A stretch of 64,000 bases of DNA from Orientallactaga sibirica (lineage: Eukaryota > Chordata > Mammalia > Rodentia > Dipodidae), in NCBI GenBank assembly GCA_036365145.1, contig JAEOAD010000013.1:43403001-43467000 (forward strand), given 5' to 3'. Shown in pieces: positions 24,176 to 34,107 of the stretch. A program made the translations under genes and the position numbers. Position 1 is the first letter of the stretch; each line of letters opens with the position of its first letter. Below the pieces are notes generated by a model, which saw only the letters and a list, made by a program, of their open reading frames with translations, was not told the origin of the DNA and ran no database searches.

Positions 24176-27100
24176 GTTTATATTTGAAAGAATGGGTGCC
24201 TCCAGCCATTGCAAACAAATTCCAACTGCATGCGTCACTTTGTGCATCTGGCTTAAATGGGTACTGGGGAATCAAACCTGGGTCCTTAGTCTTCGCTGGC
24301 AAGCGCCTTAACCATTAAGACATCTCTCCAGCCCAAGTTCTAATTTTTGTATCTTTATCAGTACTCCTGGTAAAAGCCAGATTGATCTGCGGAAACTGCT
24401 TAGAAAAGTTGATGTTGAAAGGTAAGACAAGTCTCTTAAATTAATGTTTTCTAAATCCCCTTGAAATGAGGGTATAAATCACAGCTCATAATGATTTCAA
24501 TGTCTTTGCAGGAGCCCAGGTGGGACTCCTCTTACCAATAAAGAAAATATAGAAACAGGAACTGGACTGACTCCAGTAATGACTCGGGCCTTGAGGAAAA
24601 AGTTTCAGGTAAGTAATGGGGAAAAACAGTTCCTTTTTTAAGAGATTAAAAAAAAAATTAAATACTTTTTAATATTTTATTATTTTTTTATTTATTTGAG
24701 AGCGAGAAAGAGGCAGAGAGAATGGGTACACCTGTGCATCCAGCCTCTGTAAAAAAAAAAAAAAACTCTAGACTATGCGCCCCCTGTGCATCTGGCTTAC
24801 ATGGGTTTGGAGAATTGAACCTGGGTCCTTTGGCTTTGCAGGCAAATGCCTTAACTGCTAAACCATCTCTCTAGCACCCTTTTTTTAAAAAAAAAAAATT
24901 ATTTTATTTATTTATTTGAGAAAGAGGCAGAGAGAGAGAATGAGCACACGAGGGCCTCCAGCCACTGCAGACGAACTCCAGATGCATGCGCCCCTTGTGC
25001 ATCTGGCTCATGTGGATCCAGGAGAGTCAAACCAGGATCTTTTCTCTTTGCAGGCAAACACCTTAACCGCTAAGCCATCTCTCCAGCCCCCCCCCCTTTT
25101 TTGTTACTTAAATATTTTATTTTTGTTTATTTGAGAGAAAGACATTTTTGTCTCGTACCATTTATTATTTTATTTTTATTTATTTGAGAGAGCAAGAGAC
25201 GGGGGGGGGGGGAAGAGAATGGGGAATGGTTGCACCAGGGCCTCCAGCCACTGCAAACGAACTCCAGACGCATGTGCCCCCTTGAGTATCTGGCTTACAT
25301 AGGTCCTAGAGAATCGAACCAGGATCCTCTGGTTTTGCAGGCAAATTTCTTAACGCTAAGCCATCTCTCCAGCCCAAAATTTTTATATTTAATTATTTGC
25401 ATGTAAAGAAAGAGAGAGAATGGGCATGCCTTGCCACTGCAAATGAACTGATGCATGCTCTGTTTTGTGTATCTGGCTTAAGTGGATACTGGGGAATTGA
25501 TCCTGGACCATTAGGCTTTGCAAGCATGCATATTTAACTGCTGAGCCATCTCTCCAGCTCCCAACTCCACCCCTTTCAAGGTATTATCTCACTGTAGCCT
25601 AGGCCTAAAACACATGATCTTCCTGCTAGACGCTAGAGTGATAATCATATGCCCTCACATAAAGTAGCTTTAGTGTGACAATAATAATCATAAACCAGGC
25701 CTGGTGGTACATTCATGTCTTCCTAGCACTGGGGAGATAGAGCTAGGAGGAGCATGAGTTTGGGGCTAATCTGGAATATATAGGTAGAGATTCTGCAATA
25801 CCCAGTAGAATATTTTTGAACTCTTGGTGATCCTCCAATCTCTGCCTCTGGAGCTGGGATTAAATGTATGCCCCACCACGCCTGGCCCCAGTAGAATCTT
25901 AAACAAACAAACAAACAAACAAAAAGAGCTATGCTTGTTGACTCAGGCCCATAATCGAGGCTACTTGGAAAGATGTGGCAAAAACACAGTTCAAGCCTGG
26001 TATATTCAAGGCCACCCTGAGACTACATGGTGAATTCCAGGTCAGCCTGGGCTACAGTGAGACCCTACCTCGAAAAACAAGAAAGAAAAAGAAAGGGAGG
26101 GATAGAGGGAGGAAGGAAGGAAATAAATTAAGTCCTGCCTGGGCTACAGAGTGGGCTCTAGGCTAGTTCAGGCAATTTATTGTAATTATGTCTCAAAATA
26201 CAAAGTAAAAAGAGGGCTAGGTGTGGTGATGCATGCCAATAGTCCCAACACTCAGGAGCCTGAGGTAGGAATATCATCTAGAGTTCAAGACAAGCCTGAG
26301 CTAGAGTGAGTTTCAGGTTAGCCTGAACTGGAGTGAGACTCTGCCTCAAAACAATAAAATAAGCTGGGCGTGGTGGCGCACGCCTTTAATCCCAGCACTT
26401 GGGAGGCAGAGGTAGGAGGATCATTATGAGTTTGAGGCCACTCTGAGACTACATAGTGAAGTCCAGGTCAGTCTGGACTAGAATGAAACCCTACCTCGGG
26501 GAAAAAAAATAAAAAAAGCCAGGTGTGGTGGCACACGCCTTTAATCCCAGCACTCGGGAGGCAGAGGTAAGAGGATCGCAGTGAGTTGTAGGCCACCATG
26601 AGACTACACAGTGAATTCCAGGTCAGCCTGGGCTAGAATGAGACCCTACCTTGAAAAAAAAAAAAAAAAAACTCAAATAGCTTTTCCCACCCAGCCCTTA
26701 TGCTTCAGGCAAAGCAAGTAATTTGACCACAGTAGCTTATTCTAGTAATTCATTTTGCTTAATAGTAGTTATTATTATTTTGGTATTAAAAAATTTTTTT
26801 ATTGACAACTTCTATACTTACCTACAAAAAAAAATGCATTGTATTTCCCTCCCCTGCCCCCATATCCCTTTAGAACTCCAATCTTATTTTGGTATTTTTT
26901 GAGTCAGGGTGTCATTATAGCCCAGGCTGACCTGGAACTCATTCTGTAGCTCCATGCTGGCCTCAAATTCACTGTGATCCTTCTGCCTCAGATTCCTGAG
27001 TGCTGGCATTAAAGGGATGGGTTATCATGCCTGGCCATTTGCATGACTATTCTTTAGTCAGTTGGAAGTCCACAACTAATTCAGTAGTTTCATTCATCAT

Positions 27101-28018
27101 TCATGCATCATCAGCCTTTGTTTCTGTTTTGTGTGCATCATGGTCTTGTCACTTCATATGAATGCCATCTAGCTTGACATGGGTGGCTGGGGAAATAAGC
27201 TTAGGTGGTAGGTTTTGCAACTAAGAGCTTTCAGCAACTGAGCCATCTTCCCAGCCCTAGTAATTTTCTTTTCAAAGTATGGTCTCACTTTAGCCCAGGC
27301 TGACATGGAATCTACTATGTAGTAAGGATCTTGATGATCCTCCTGGCACTGTGCATCACCACAGCTAGTGTTGTTTTTTGGGGGTGGAGGGTTTCAAGGT
27401 AAGGTCTCATTCTAGCTCAGGCTGACCTGGAATTCTCTATGTAGCCTCAGGTTGGCCTTGAACTCATGGTGGTCTTCCCACCTCTGCCTCTGCTGGGATT
27501 AAAGGCATGCACCACCACGCCCAGCTAGTAATTTTTTTTAGAGATAAGATCTCACTATGTGGTCCAGGATGGCCTTGAACTCAAGACAATCCTCGTGAGT
27601 TACCTTCCAAAGTGTTGTGATTATAGGTGTGAGCCACCATATCTGGCTCTCTTGCACCCGTAAGCTTTATCCTCATCATCTGTAATTACAACACTCCCTG
27701 AAGCTTAGGTTCACATTTTAGACAATAGAAAGAAAAGGAGGCAAAGGTTTCTTTGCTAAGCTATCCCTCATCTCTTTAAAGAGGCTTCATCCTGGAACTT
27801 CTGGTTATATCAGGCAATCTAGATAGGTTTTAGGATCTGAATGCAATGCTACCTTGCAAAAAGACACAGGGTTCTGTTAAAGAGGAAAAAGATTTGCCTT
27901 GGGCACAGGAATATAATTCCTATTATAATTGTCACCTTCTTTTTCATAGCTGGCTCACCCCAGAAGCCCAACTCAAACTCTGCCACTTTCTACAAGTTCT
28001 TTTGATGAACAGAACTGA
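8698..28018 (+). CDS. PRR11: PRR11, proline-rich protein 11 (nine coding exons, complete)
   Basis: Joining 8698-8825, 13467-13617, 13857-13979, 15286-15537, 19459-19557, 23426-23538, 24362-24421, 24512-24608 and 27950-28018 gives 1092 nt, 363 aa plus stop, with no internal stop (human is about 360 aa). Residues 1-25 are strongly basic ([14 protein letters not shown]), an NLS-like start. A proline tract PPPPPPSPE lies at about 34-42, a CxxC cluster (CSSCGQMC) at 141-148, and a long polyproline block with two leucines at about 182-205. A KEN tripeptide lies at 319-321, and the C-terminus ends SFDEQN. PRR11 is a nuclear protein linked to S-to-G2/M progression and overexpressed in tumours; no enzymatic domain is known. 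It shares the divergent promoter with SKA2. All junctions are GT-AG and in phase, so this is the functional gene and not a retrocopy. Confidence 0.96.
9480..9640 (+). repeat. B1 SINE, sense, representative full copy
   Basis: AGCCAGGCGTGGTGGCACAT start, 7SL-like AATCCCAGCACTCGGGAGGC, GAATTCCAGGTCAGCCTGGG, then CCTACCTCGAAAAAA tail. Shows the roughly 150-bp B1 structure used for the calls elsewhere. Confidence 0.88.
10368..10600 (+). repeat. tRNA-derived SINE, sense, representative common form
   Basis: GGGCTGGAGAGATGGCTTAG start with A box (TGGCTTAGCAGTTAAGG), B-box-like GGTTTGATTCTCC, then AGCCAGATGCATAAGGTGG, GGAGTTCGTTTGCGGTGGCT, a CT-rich segment and an AAAT tail. It is a retroposon, not a tRNA gene: there is no acceptor-stem pairing. 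Confidence 0.85.
13467..13617 (+). CDS. PRR11: PRR11 coding exon 3
   Basis: The acceptor is TTTTTCCTACAG. It encodes residues 43-93, including [14 protein letters not shown] and LWTDRVW, close to the human sequence. Donor GTATGA starts at 13618; 151 nt, ending in phase 0. Confidence 0.95.
13618..13856. other. PRR11 intron 3, short and SINE-free
   Basis: 239 bp of AT-rich single-copy intron with no recognisable element. It is the only PRR11 intron besides the 90-bp intron 8 without a SINE. Confidence 0.7.
13857..13979 (+). CDS. PRR11: PRR11 coding exon 4
   Basis: The acceptor TTTCAG precedes [20 protein letters not shown]; 41 codons (residues 94-134), predicted helical with heptad-like leucines in [20 protein letters not shown]. 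Donor GTTAGT starts at 13980. The preceding intron is only 239 bp and lacks SINEs. Confidence 0.95.
13980..15285. repeat. PRR11 intron 4: SINE block
   Basis: tRNA-SINEs at about 14010-14215(+), 14645-14830(-) and 15003-15150(+). B1 copies at about 14225-14370(+), 14392-14560(+), 14870-15005(+), and a fragment at 15165-15230. Little unique DNA remains apart from the last 60 bp before exon 5. Confidence 0.72.
15286..15537 (+). CDS. PRR11: PRR11 coding exon 5 (polyproline exon)
   Basis: Acceptor TTTTTTCCAG and donor GTAAGA; 84 codons (residues 135-218). It carries the CxxC cluster (Cys141, Cys144, Cys148) and the polyproline run encoded by an interrupted CCT/CCA tract at about 15427-15490. Replication slippage in this tract is a likely source of length variation. 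Confidence 0.95.
15538..19458. repeat. PRR11 intron 5: SINE block with B1 cluster
   Basis: Unique sequence at 15540-15690, 16600-16830 and 19355-19458. tRNA-SINEs at about 15835-16040(-), 16291-16385(+, internally deleted), 16390-16597(-), 17169-17395(+), 17840-18035(-). B1 copies at about 15690-15830(+), 16068-16235(+), 16830-16965(-), 17400-17575(+), 17675-17825(-), 18040-18215(-). Then a run of sense B1s spans about 18285-19350 with six or seven members. Confidence 0.75.
19017..19180 (+). repeat. B1 SINE with target-site duplication
   Basis: Near-consensus B1 (starts GCCG, carries the CGCACGCCTTTAATCCC core and ends in an A-rich tail), flanked by the direct repeat ATAACAACGAAA at 19005-19016 and 19181-19192. 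Another sense B1 starts at once after the right repeat. Confidence 0.85.
19459..19557 (+). CDS. PRR11: PRR11 coding exon 6
   Basis: 33 codons (residues 219-251) encoding [18 protein letters not shown], matching the conserved PRR11 DGPMQITVKDLL segment. The acceptor is ATTTTGAG and the donor GTAAGA. Confidence 0.94.
19558..23425. repeat. PRR11 intron 6: SINEs plus antisense LTR
   Basis: B1 copies at about 19690-19800(-), 19810-19925(-), 20920-21070(-), 21090-21215(-), 21310-21440(-), 21475-21570(+), 21640-21795(+), 22860-22970(+), 23155-23290(+). tRNA-SINEs at about 20100-20215(+), 20234-20445(+), 20470-20645(-), 20690-20880(-), 21810-21955(+), 22985-23145(+). A solo LTR occupies 22022-22681. 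About 23300-23425 is unique. Confidence 0.72.
22022..22681 (-). mobile_element. Solo LTR of an endogenous retrovirus, antisense, nested in a B1
   Basis: This non-SINE block starts TGTAAGG and ends CA, so the minus strand also reads TG...CA. On the minus strand it holds an AATAAA (complement at about 22107-22113) about 85 bp before its 3' end, as expected for an LTR R/U5. It splits a B1: the left half ends ...GGATGCCAT at 22021 and the right half resumes (CTAT)GAGTTGGAG at 22682. The flanking tetramers CCAT and CTAT could be a 4-bp duplication with one change. No gag, pol or env sequence is attached. The family is not identified. Confidence 0.6.
23426..23538 (+). CDS. PRR11: PRR11 coding exon 7
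   Basis: Encodes [19 protein letters not shown] and [17 protein letters not shown]; matches human. The donor GT at 23539 splits an Ile codon (AT|T), avoiding the apparent ATG-TAA that appears if the exon is read through. Confidence 0.94.
23539..24361. repeat. PRR11 intron 7: antisense B1s, TG/TA microsatellite, tRNA-SINE
   Basis: Antisense B1 copies at about 23640-23775, 23785-23925 and 23950-24105. A (TG)n(TA)n microsatellite at about 24126-24174. An antisense tRNA-SINE at about 24180-24334 ends 27 bp before exon 8. Confidence 0.75.
24126..24174. repeat. (TG)n(TA)n compound microsatellite
   Basis: About 17 TG units run directly into about 8 TA units, in the A-rich/T-rich junction between an antisense B1 and an antisense tRNA-SINE. 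It arises where a SINE tail would be. Confidence 0.9.
24362..24421 (+). CDS. PRR11: PRR11 coding exon 8
   Basis: 60-nt exon encoding [19 protein letters not shown] between split Ile and Arg codons. The acceptor lies only 27 nt after the end of an antisense tRNA-SINE (24334), with a branch-point-like TTCTAAT at 24338-24344. The donor is GTAAGA. Confidence 0.94.
24512..24608 (+). CDS. PRR11: PRR11 coding exon 9
   Basis: Encodes [20 protein letters not shown] and [10 protein letters not shown]. Intron 8 upstream is only 90 bp. It contains the KEN tripeptide (residues 319-321), a possible APC/C degron. The donor is GTAAGT. Confidence 0.95.
24609..27949. repeat. PRR11 intron 9: SINE block and unique stretch
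   Basis: Antisense tRNA-SINEs at about 24670-24878, 24905-25090, 25165-25373 and 25390-25560. B1 copies at about 25690-25800(+), 25990-26080(+ fragment), 26215-26355(+), 26364-26515(+), 26517-26670(+), 26890-27035(-), 27270-27350(-), 27390-27530(-), 27535-27650(-). A worn antisense tRNA-SINE lies at about 27170-27255. 27655-27949 is single-copy intron. Confidence 0.7.
27950..28018 (+). CDS. PRR11: PRR11 last coding exon and stop
   Basis: The acceptor TTTTTCATAG precedes [20 protein letters not shown], then QN and TGA (28016-28018), as in human PRR11. Confidence 0.95.
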   Translation: MAHPRSPTQTLPLSTSSFDEQN

Positions 28019-30049
28019 TGCCAACTCTACCTGAACTCCATGTGGCGATCCATACCATAGAGATAAAATCACTCATCTTTTCTTAATGGATAGAGTATGT
28101 ATAACTATACTGATATGATTCTACTTGAAGAACTGGAGTGTGTATGGACTAACTACATGCAATGTGGTATAAAGTAGGGAAAATGCAATCTGCAGAGTGC
28201 TGTTTATCTTGGAATGACTCAATTTACGTTAGGTTCTTCCAGTTTAGCTAGGTAACTGGTTTATACTGTATAGATGCAGGTATAGTATTAGAAAAAGAGT
28301 CTGGCTTCTTATCCTGTTCATCTCAGGTAGCTGAAAAGAAATATTTCAGCCTCAAAGGCTCATACATTCATTGCTAACAGACTTGATCCATAAAAAAGGA
28401 CACCCCCACCTCCCCACACATACACCCTTCCTTAAGCAGGGTTTGGTGATCTATACCAAACTTAGCACTCAGGAGGCTAAGGCAAGAGGATCATGAAATG
28501 CAGATCAGCCTGAGTAATGAAACCCTGTCTCAAAACAGAGAAGTGGAGGCAGGAGGATCAGAACTGCAAAGTATTAAATGCAGCCTGGGCTATATGAGAC
28601 CTTGTCTCAAAGCAAACAATCTAGCAGGCAAAGCCTATAGATTTTACTTATACTTAAATGAAATAGAGGCTAGGGAGATGAAAGTAAAAGCAGAAGAGCA
28701 TGAGCTGCATTGGAAGAACCCGTGTAACAGAGCCCAGGTGTGGTGCTTGCAATCCCAATGCTTGGGAGGCAGAGATAGGCAGATCCCGGTGGGAGGCTGG
28801 AGGACAAGCCAGTCTAGCCTAATAGGCAAGATCCATGCTAGTGAGAGACTCTGGGGTTGTTCTCTGATCTCTGCATGTACATGCACACATGTACACATAA
28901 AACAGACCATCCCCCATCTAAATGTAACCATTTCCCAAATGAATTTGAAGCAAAGGCCCAATTTGACCTTCAAAATTCAAATGTGCCCTTTTCTGGGGGA
29001 GGACAGGTGGGTTTCTTTTTTTGTGCCCCTGCTTCATGTAGGGTCTCGCTCTAGCCCAGGCTGACCTGGAATTCACTATGTCTTTCAGGCTGGCCTTGAA
29101 CTCACAGCAATCCTCCTACCTCTGCCTCCCAAGGGCTGGGATTAAAGGCCTGTGCCACCATGCCCTGCTGTTGTTTTTTTTTTGTTTTTTGTTTTTTGTT
29201 TTTTTTTTGTAATTTGTATTGTTTTGTTTTGTTATGTTTTGTTTTTTTCCAAGCAGGATCTCACTCTAGCACAGGCTAACCTGGAACTCACTACAGTCCT
29301 CCTATCTCAGCCACCAGAGTGCTGGGACTAAAGGCATACACCATCATGCTCAGCGGGTATTTGGTTTTTGGTGTTTTGTTTTGTTTTTAAAGGTAGGCTC
29401 CACTGTAGCCCAGGTTGACCTGGAATTCACTATGTAGTCTCAGGTTGGCCTCAAACTCATACCAGTCCTCCTAAATAGGCCTCCATGTCTGGCAGTATTA
29501 TGTTTTTTGAGGACAGCTTTTCACACTGTAGCACAGGTCAACCTAGAACTCATGACAGTCCTCCTGTCTCAGTTTCCTGAGTGCAGGATTATAGTTGTGA
29601 GCCACTATACCTGCCTTGAATGTGCCATTTCTAGAAATTTATGTAGATAGTTCCATAGCAGGGTGTTTTTTGTTGTTGTTTTGTTTTTGTTTTTGTGTGT
29701 GTGTGCACACGCATGCACACACGCATGCACTGAGGATTAAATCCAGTACATCACACATGCTAAGCACTACCACTAAACTATAACCCAAGATGATCTTATC
29801 TTCCTCCTTTTTTTCTTCTTTTCTGTTTTTGTTTGTTTGTTTGTTTTGTCTTGTTTGTTTTTTGAGGTAGGGTTTCACTCTAGCCCAGGCTGACCTGGAA
29901 TTCACAATTCACTATGTAGTCTCAGGGTGGCCTCGAACTCATGGCATTCCACCTACCTCTGCCTCCCATGTGCTGGAATCAAAGGCGTGCACCACCATGC
30001 CCAGCATATTCCTACCACCATTCCCAGCATACTCCTTATTTTTTTTTTT

Positions 30050-30283
30050 TTTTTGGAGAGAGACACAGAGAGAGGGAGAGGAAGACAGATAAAGATGGGC
30101 GCACCAGCAGCCTCTCAGCTGCTGCGAACGAAATCCAGATGCGTGCTCCCCCTTGTGGTCAAGTGCAGCATTGTGCCCTTGCATCACTTTGCATCTGGCT
30201 AAATGTGGGACCTGGAGATTGGAACCTGTGTTATTAGGCTTAGGAGGCAGGCATCTTCACCGCTAAGCCATCTCTCCAGCTCA
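30050..30283 (-). repeat. tRNA-derived SINE, long subfamily
   Basis: Antisense copy about 230 bp long, with the usual 3' CTAAGCCATCTCTCCAGC end. It has an extra internal segment (GTGCAGCATTGTGCCCTTGC-type, about 30149-30190) absent from the common 190-bp form, and the variant CAGCAGCCTCTCAGCTGCTG instead of the common GGGCCTCCAGCCACTGC. Confidence 0.8.
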
Positions 30284-30329
30284 TCCCTACTTTTTTTTTG
30301 TTTTGTTTTGTTTTTTAATTTTTTTAAAT

Positions 30330-30588
30330 TATTTTATTTTTTTGCAGAGAGACACAGAGAGAGACAGACAGAGAGGGAGAGGGAGAGGGAGACAGATAGA
30401 GATGGGTGCGCCAGCAGTCTCTCAGCTGCTGTGAACGAAAACCAGATGCATGCACCCCCTTGTCAGCAAGTGCGGCATTGCGCCCTTGCGTCACTTTGCA
30501 TCTGGCTCAACGTGGGACCTGGAGATTGGAACTGGGTTCTTAGGATTAGCAGGCAGGCGCCTTAACCTCTAAGCCATCTCTCTAGCCC
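30330..30588 (-). repeat. tRNA-derived SINE, long subfamily
   Basis: Second adjacent antisense member with the extra segment GTGCGGCATTGCGCCCTTGC (about 30470-30489) and an expanded purine-rich (GA)n tail region. Confidence 0.8.
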
Positions 30589-31340
30589 TTTTTGTTTGTT
30601 TGTTTGTTTTTGAGGTAGGGTCTCACTCTGGCCCAGGCTGTCCTGGAATTAACTATGTAGGTTTAGGGTGGCCTCGAACTCACAGCTATCCTCCTACCTC
30701 TGCCTCCTGAGTGCTGGGATTAAAGGCATACGCCACCACGCCTGGCTTTTTGTTTTTGTTTTTTCATGGTACAGTTTCACTCTAGTCCAGGCTGACCTGG
30801 AATTCACTATGTAGTCTCAGACTGGCCTCAAACTCATGGTGATCCTCCTACCTCTGCCTCTCAAGTGCTGGGATTAAATGCGTGCGCCACCACGCCCTGC
30901 ATTTCCTGCTTTTTATCTGCTGTCCACATACAGCTAAATAAAAATTTCATGAAGATTTCAATATGAACCTTCTGTTCTCCACAATGCCCTGCCAAGGATT
31001 TGTTGTAGGCTATGGCAGGCTTTCTGTGAGACATGGCTCTCAGTCCTCTCCAGCCTATATATTCATAACAGTGAGAATGTACTTCTTACTGGATTTTGTT
31101 CTTTCTTGCTAAGGTTGTCAGATTTAGCAAGTAAGAATAAGACATTCAAGTTTGAATTTCAGATATTTCTCATGAAATAACAAGTTTTATTTTTGTTTGT
31201 TTGTTTTGAGGTGGGATCTCCTCTAGCCCAAGCTGACCTGAAATTCGCTATGTAGTCTCAGGGTGGCCTCAAACTCACAGTGGTCCTTCTACCTCTGCCT
31301 CCCAAGTGCTGGGATTAAAGGCATGTTCCATCACACAAAC

Positions 31341-31346
<6 letters not shown>

Positions 31347-31372
<26 letters not shown>

Positions 31373-31385
31373 GTTTTGTTTTGTT
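31347..31385. repeat. (GTTTT)n microsatellite
   Basis: About eight GTTTT units form the T-rich tail of an antisense B1 (about 31385-31520). Confidence 0.85.
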
Positions 31386-31836
31386 TCAAGGTAGGGTCTC
31401 ACTCTAGCCCAGGCTGGCCTGGAATTAACTATGTAGTCTCAGGCTGGCCTCAAACTCACGGCAATCTTCCTACCTCTGCCTCCCAAGTGCTGGGATTAAA
31501 GGCAGGCACCACCATGTCTGGCCAAATAATTTTTTTAACCAATTTCTCAGAAATACCCATTGTTTTCCTGATTGTTGTTATTTACTTGTTTCTTTGTTTT
31601 GTATTGAACCCAGGACCTTGCACATACTAAGTAAGCACACATTGAGTTTTATACCCAACACAATGTCTGTATTTCCATCAAAAAACATATTGCTTTGAAA
31701 CACCAAGAAGTGTTGTTGGAAAGTTACCAGATTGGAAAATAGACTAAGGACAGTGCTTAGCATCTAAGAAGCAGTCCTTTTTATGGGATATACATTTATG
31801 GCTATAACACACGAGAGACATATTTGCAGTTTTTTT

Positions 31837-31869
<33 letters not shown>

Positions 31870-32147
31870 CGAGGTAGGGTCTCACTCTGGCCCAGACTGA
31901 CCTGAAATTAACTATGTAGTCTCAGGGTGGCCTCGAACTCATGGAGATCCTCCTACTTCTGCCTCCTGAGTGCTGGGATTAAAGGCTTGCACCACCACGC
32001 CCGGCTAATTGTATTTTAACTACTAAGCCATCTCTCCAGCCCAACTTTTTTTTTTCCAGGGTGGCCACGAACTCACGGCGCTCCTCCTACCTCTGCCTCC
32101 CAAGTGTGAGTGCTGGAAGTAAAGGCATGCACCACCATGCCTGGCGG

Positions 32148-32187
<40 letters not shown>

Positions 32188-32745
32188 AGGCAGAGTCTCA
32201 TGCAAGCCCAGGCTGACCTGGAACTCACTCTGTACCCAGGCTGGCCTAAAAATCATGACTATCCTCCAACTTCAACTTCCAGGATGCTGGAATTATAGTT
32301 GTGAGCCACCACCCTGTCTAGCTAGAATAATATTTTACAATAGTAATAGACTACTATGTACTGTTAATAGTGTAATCTAAGTGACTTAATGGTTCTTGTG
32401 GAATAAAGGCTCGTAAGAAAAAGAGAACAGTGGCTTCTGCCTGTGGTCCTCTCTGCTTGGAAGGCTGAGGCAGAATTGTGACTTCAAGTCCAGCCTGGGT
32501 AACTTAGTGAGAAAGAAAAGGAAATCTATACCAATCACATAGATAACATTTGCAAAGCTGCTGCTGCTGCTACTGCTGTATCAGTATTATGTGCCCTACT
32601 TTGAATCTCTTACTAATTACTGTAGATTTTATAAAATTTTATATTGTAACCACTTGAGTACTCTGTAAATTGTATAGTTTCTTTAAACTATTGTTATCAA
32701 ATGCTGCCATTGTTTATTTTGAAATTAAATGTCAAACAAAATATA

Positions 32746-32751
32746 AATAAA
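32746..32751 (+). terminator. PRR11: Candidate PRR11 polyadenylation signal
   Basis: AATAAA at the end of a SINE-free AT-rich stretch (32325-32760) downstream of PRR11. It is a candidate distal poly(A) signal, chosen only by motif and position; an unseen proximal site is possible. Confidence 0.35.
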
Positions 32752-33403
32752 CAAGGTGTATTTGGTTATTTATTTTTTTCTTGATTTTTCAAGGTAGGGT
32801 TGCACTCCAGCCAAGCCTGGCCTAGAATTCACTATGTAGTCTCAGACTGGCCTTGAACACATGGTGATCCTCCTACTTCTGCCTTCTGACTGCTGAGATT
32901 AAAGGAGTGCATCACCACACTCAGCCACCTTTGGCATTTCTCCTCTTAAGCTTTGTTGGTTTTTTTCCTTTATTTAAAAAAAGATTTTATTTTCATGTAT
33001 TTATTAGAGACGGGGCAGTGGGGGGGGGCGGAGAGAGAGAGAATGAGAATGGGCATGTCAGGGCATCTAGCCACTGCAAACAAACTCCAGACGCATGTGC
33101 CACCATGTGCATCTGGCTTACGTGGGACCTGGAGAATTGAACCTGGGTCCTTAGGCTTCATAGGCATGCACCTTAACGGCTAAGCCATCTCTCCAGCCCA
33201 AGCTTTGTTTTTTTTCTATAAATGACAAAAAAAGTACAGGGCCCAGTGTGGTGGCACACGCCTTTAATCCCAGCACTTGAGAGGTAGAGGTAGGAGGATT
33301 GCTATGAGTTTGAGGCCAGCCTGGGACTACAGAGTGAATTCCAGATTAGCCTGTGCTACAGTGAGACCCTACCTCAAAAAAAAAAAAAAAAAAGAAGAAA
33401 AGT

Positions 33404-33590
33404 ACAGGGGCTGGGGATGCAGCTCAGTTGATAGAGTGCTTGCCTAGCATGTTTATGAAACCCAGGTTCAATCCTCAGCAGGGGATAAAACAGCATGGTG
33501 GCCAGTGCCTCTAATCCCAACACTTGGAAGGTGGAGGGAGGAGAATCAGAAGTTATACATTGTGAAGTTAGAAGCCTGGGACCCCTCCCA
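33404..33590 (+). repeat. ID/B4-type (ID-B1 fusion) SINE
   Basis: Starts GGGGCTGGGGATGCAGCTCA with a tRNA-like A box and B box (GGTTCAATCC). A B1-like right half follows (GGTGGCCAGTGCC...AATCCCAACACTTGG). This is the rodent B4/ID_B1 architecture and supports a rodent source. Confidence 0.75.
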
Positions 33591-34107
33591 GTAAAAAAAG
33601 TAAAGCTCTTCTGCTTTACTTTTACTTTCTGCCTTAATTAGAATCACTTTTTTTTTTTTGTTTTCCAGGTAGGGTCTCGCTCTAGCTCAGGCTGACCTGG
33701 AATTCACTATGTAGTCTCAGGGTGGCCTTGAACTCACAGCAATCCTCCTACCTCTGCCTCCCGAGGGCTGGGATTAAAGGCGTACGCTACCACGCCCGGC
33801 TAGAATCACTTTTTTTCTCTGTCAGTCATTATAATTGTTCTGGTTTCAAATATATATATAATCAAAGATTCACTCAGAAACAGGCATTACAAACATGCTC
33901 AGAAGCATTGCCTGTCTCCCCTGATATAATGACTTTCCTCACTAAATAATCACTGATCCACTTGCTACAGTAAATACTTCCTGATTTTACATATAAGTAT
34001 GCATCTTTAAGTGGTATGGTTTACTTCACTTGCTTTTAACTTTGTAAAAATAGAATCAAATGGTAAATCTAGCTCTTTATTTTTTATTTTTTTTAACTTT
34101 TTAAATT

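Larger units (their letters stand above)
28019..32760 (+). other. PRR11: PRR11 3'UTR / downstream region, repeat-interrupted
   Basis: Single-copy patches at 28019-28430, 30905-31190, 31530-31830 and 32325-32760 alternate with SINEs. There is no AATAAA soon after the stop. AATAAA occurs at about 30935 and 32746. The last lies in a conserved-looking AT-rich unique patch about 3 kb before SMG8, and is a candidate end of a long 3'UTR. SINEs include an old B1-like chain at 28440-28850, antisense B1s at about 29035-29165, 29250-29350, 29380-29500, 29860-30000, 30605-30750, 30770-30900, 31205-31335, 31385-31520, 31868-32005 and 32185-32320, long-form tRNA-SINEs at 30050-30283 and 30330-30588, and ID/B4-like fragments at about 29720-29790 and 31604-31650. 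Confidence 0.45.

Noticed and set aside
28498..29064. 188-aa plus-strand ORF downstream of PRR11
   Set aside because: It runs through old B1-like sequence; its residues are translated SINE.
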